Positions 63,708-64,000 of a stretch of DNA of 64,000 nucleotides are shown piece by piece. The translations under genes and the position numbers were made by a program. The notes beneath the pieces are model-generated. The model searched no databases, had not been told where the DNA came from, and saw nothing but the letters and a program-made list of their open reading frames with translations. Source of the DNA: Neptuniibacter victor (GTDB taxonomy: Bacteria > Pseudomonadota > Gammaproteobacteria > Pseudomonadales > Balneatricaceae); contig AP025763.1 of NCBI GenBank assembly GCA_027943745.1, positions 2,480,001 to 2,544,000 on the forward strand, read 5' to 3'. Position 1 is the first letter of the stretch, and the number at the start of each line of letters is the position of its first letter.

Positions 63708-64000
63708 GTGAGCATTGAACACGAACAAAGTATTGAAAATAATGACGACATCATCATTATTAAAGACCTCAATAAATGGTATGGCGAATTCCATGTATTG
63801 AAAGACATTAATCTACGCGTCAAAAAAGGCGAGCGTATCGTCATCTGCGGCCCCTCTGGCTCTGGTAAATCGACGATGACTCGCTGTATTAATCGCCTCG
63901 AAGAATTTCAACGGGGTTCTCTGATCGTTAACGGTGTAGAGATGATTGAAGATGTCAAAAACATCGAGGCAATCCGTCGCGAAGTAGGCATGGTTTTCCA
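63708..64000 (+). CDS. aapP: General L-amino-acid ABC transporter ATPase AapP (N-terminal part)
   Basis: Start of the ATP-binding subunit, cut by the right edge after about 97 codons. GTG 63708 with AAGAGGAA upstream opens SIEHEQSIENNDDIIIIKDL, then NKWYGEFHVLKDINLRV. The Walker A motif CGPSGSGKSTMTRCINRLE is near residues 46-64, and the Q-loop region ends at VGMVF. It belongs to the polar-amino-acid ATPase family. Confidence 0.95.
   Translation, partial: MSIEHEQSIENNDDIIIIKDLNKWYGEFHVLKDINLRVKKGERIVICGPSGSGKSTMTRCINRLEEFQRGSLIVNGVEMIEDVKNIEAIRREVGMVF

Overview
The window looks like a chromosomal segment of a marine, polyhydroxyalkanoate-accumulating gammaproteobacterium of the Oceanospirillales/Neptunomonas type. 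This is inferred from gene content, since no rRNA or marker gene is present. Three things point there. The biosynthetic block leuC-leuD-leuB-asd-asd2-fimV-truA-trpF-trpB-trpA-accD-folC-dedD-cvpA-purF-metZ follows the order known from Pseudomonas. The propionate cluster is the AcnD/PrpF type. The PHA synthase is the two-subunit class III enzyme. I saw no tRNA, rRNA, CRISPR array, transposase or prophage genes.

Layout. 1-6.1 kb: a methylcitrate-cycle operon on the minus strand (GntR regulator, prpB, prpC, acnD, prpF cut by the window edge), with a hairpin in three of its intercistronic gaps and a 16-bp palindrome just ahead of the regulator. 6.2-12.0 kb: an alpha/beta hydrolase whose upstream region repeats the core of that palindrome, pabB, a cNMP-binding protein, a periplasmic binding-type protein, an HD-GYP protein with a degenerate receiver, and thrH. 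12.1-16.3 kb: a LysR gene divergent from a XylR/DmpR-like sigma54 activator, which is translationally coupled to a GlcG-like protein and a luciferase-like monooxygenase. 16.3-20.9 kb: panD and metH, divergent.

20.9-22.85 kb is the odd segment. After the metH terminator comes a long non-coding stretch with a 16-bp direct repeat and two hairpins. It is followed by a strikingly AT-rich gene for a four-TM protein fused to a GT51 peptidoglycan glycosyltransferase domain. The stop codon of that gene lies inside an attC-like imperfect inverted repeat, as in an integron gene cassette. This is the best candidate for something undescribed.

22.9-33.0 kb: a mosaic of accessory and housekeeping genes (LysE exporter, thioesterase, EF-hand protein, DUF4197, DUF3622, DUF2185, Hsp20 with a probable ROSE thermometer, cupin plus macrodomain pair, MCP, dusC, thpR). 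33.0-51.8 kb: the long minus-strand biosynthetic block listed above, with a LysR regulator divergent from leuC. 52.9-59.8 kb: phaE-phaC, speD, DUF6489-phaR, a small secreted protein, an MFS transporter and speE. 60.3-64.0 kb: the general L-amino-acid ABC transporter aapJQM and the start of aapP, behind a sigma54-like promoter.

Functionally, most of the window supports core biosynthesis (Trp, Leu, Met, Asp family, purines, folate, fatty acids, pantothenate, spermidine) plus carbon handling (propionate, PHA storage, amino-acid uptake). Several genes have better translation starts than the longest open frame. Those starts were chosen from Shine-Dalgarno sequences, signal peptides or family N-termini, as noted per entry.
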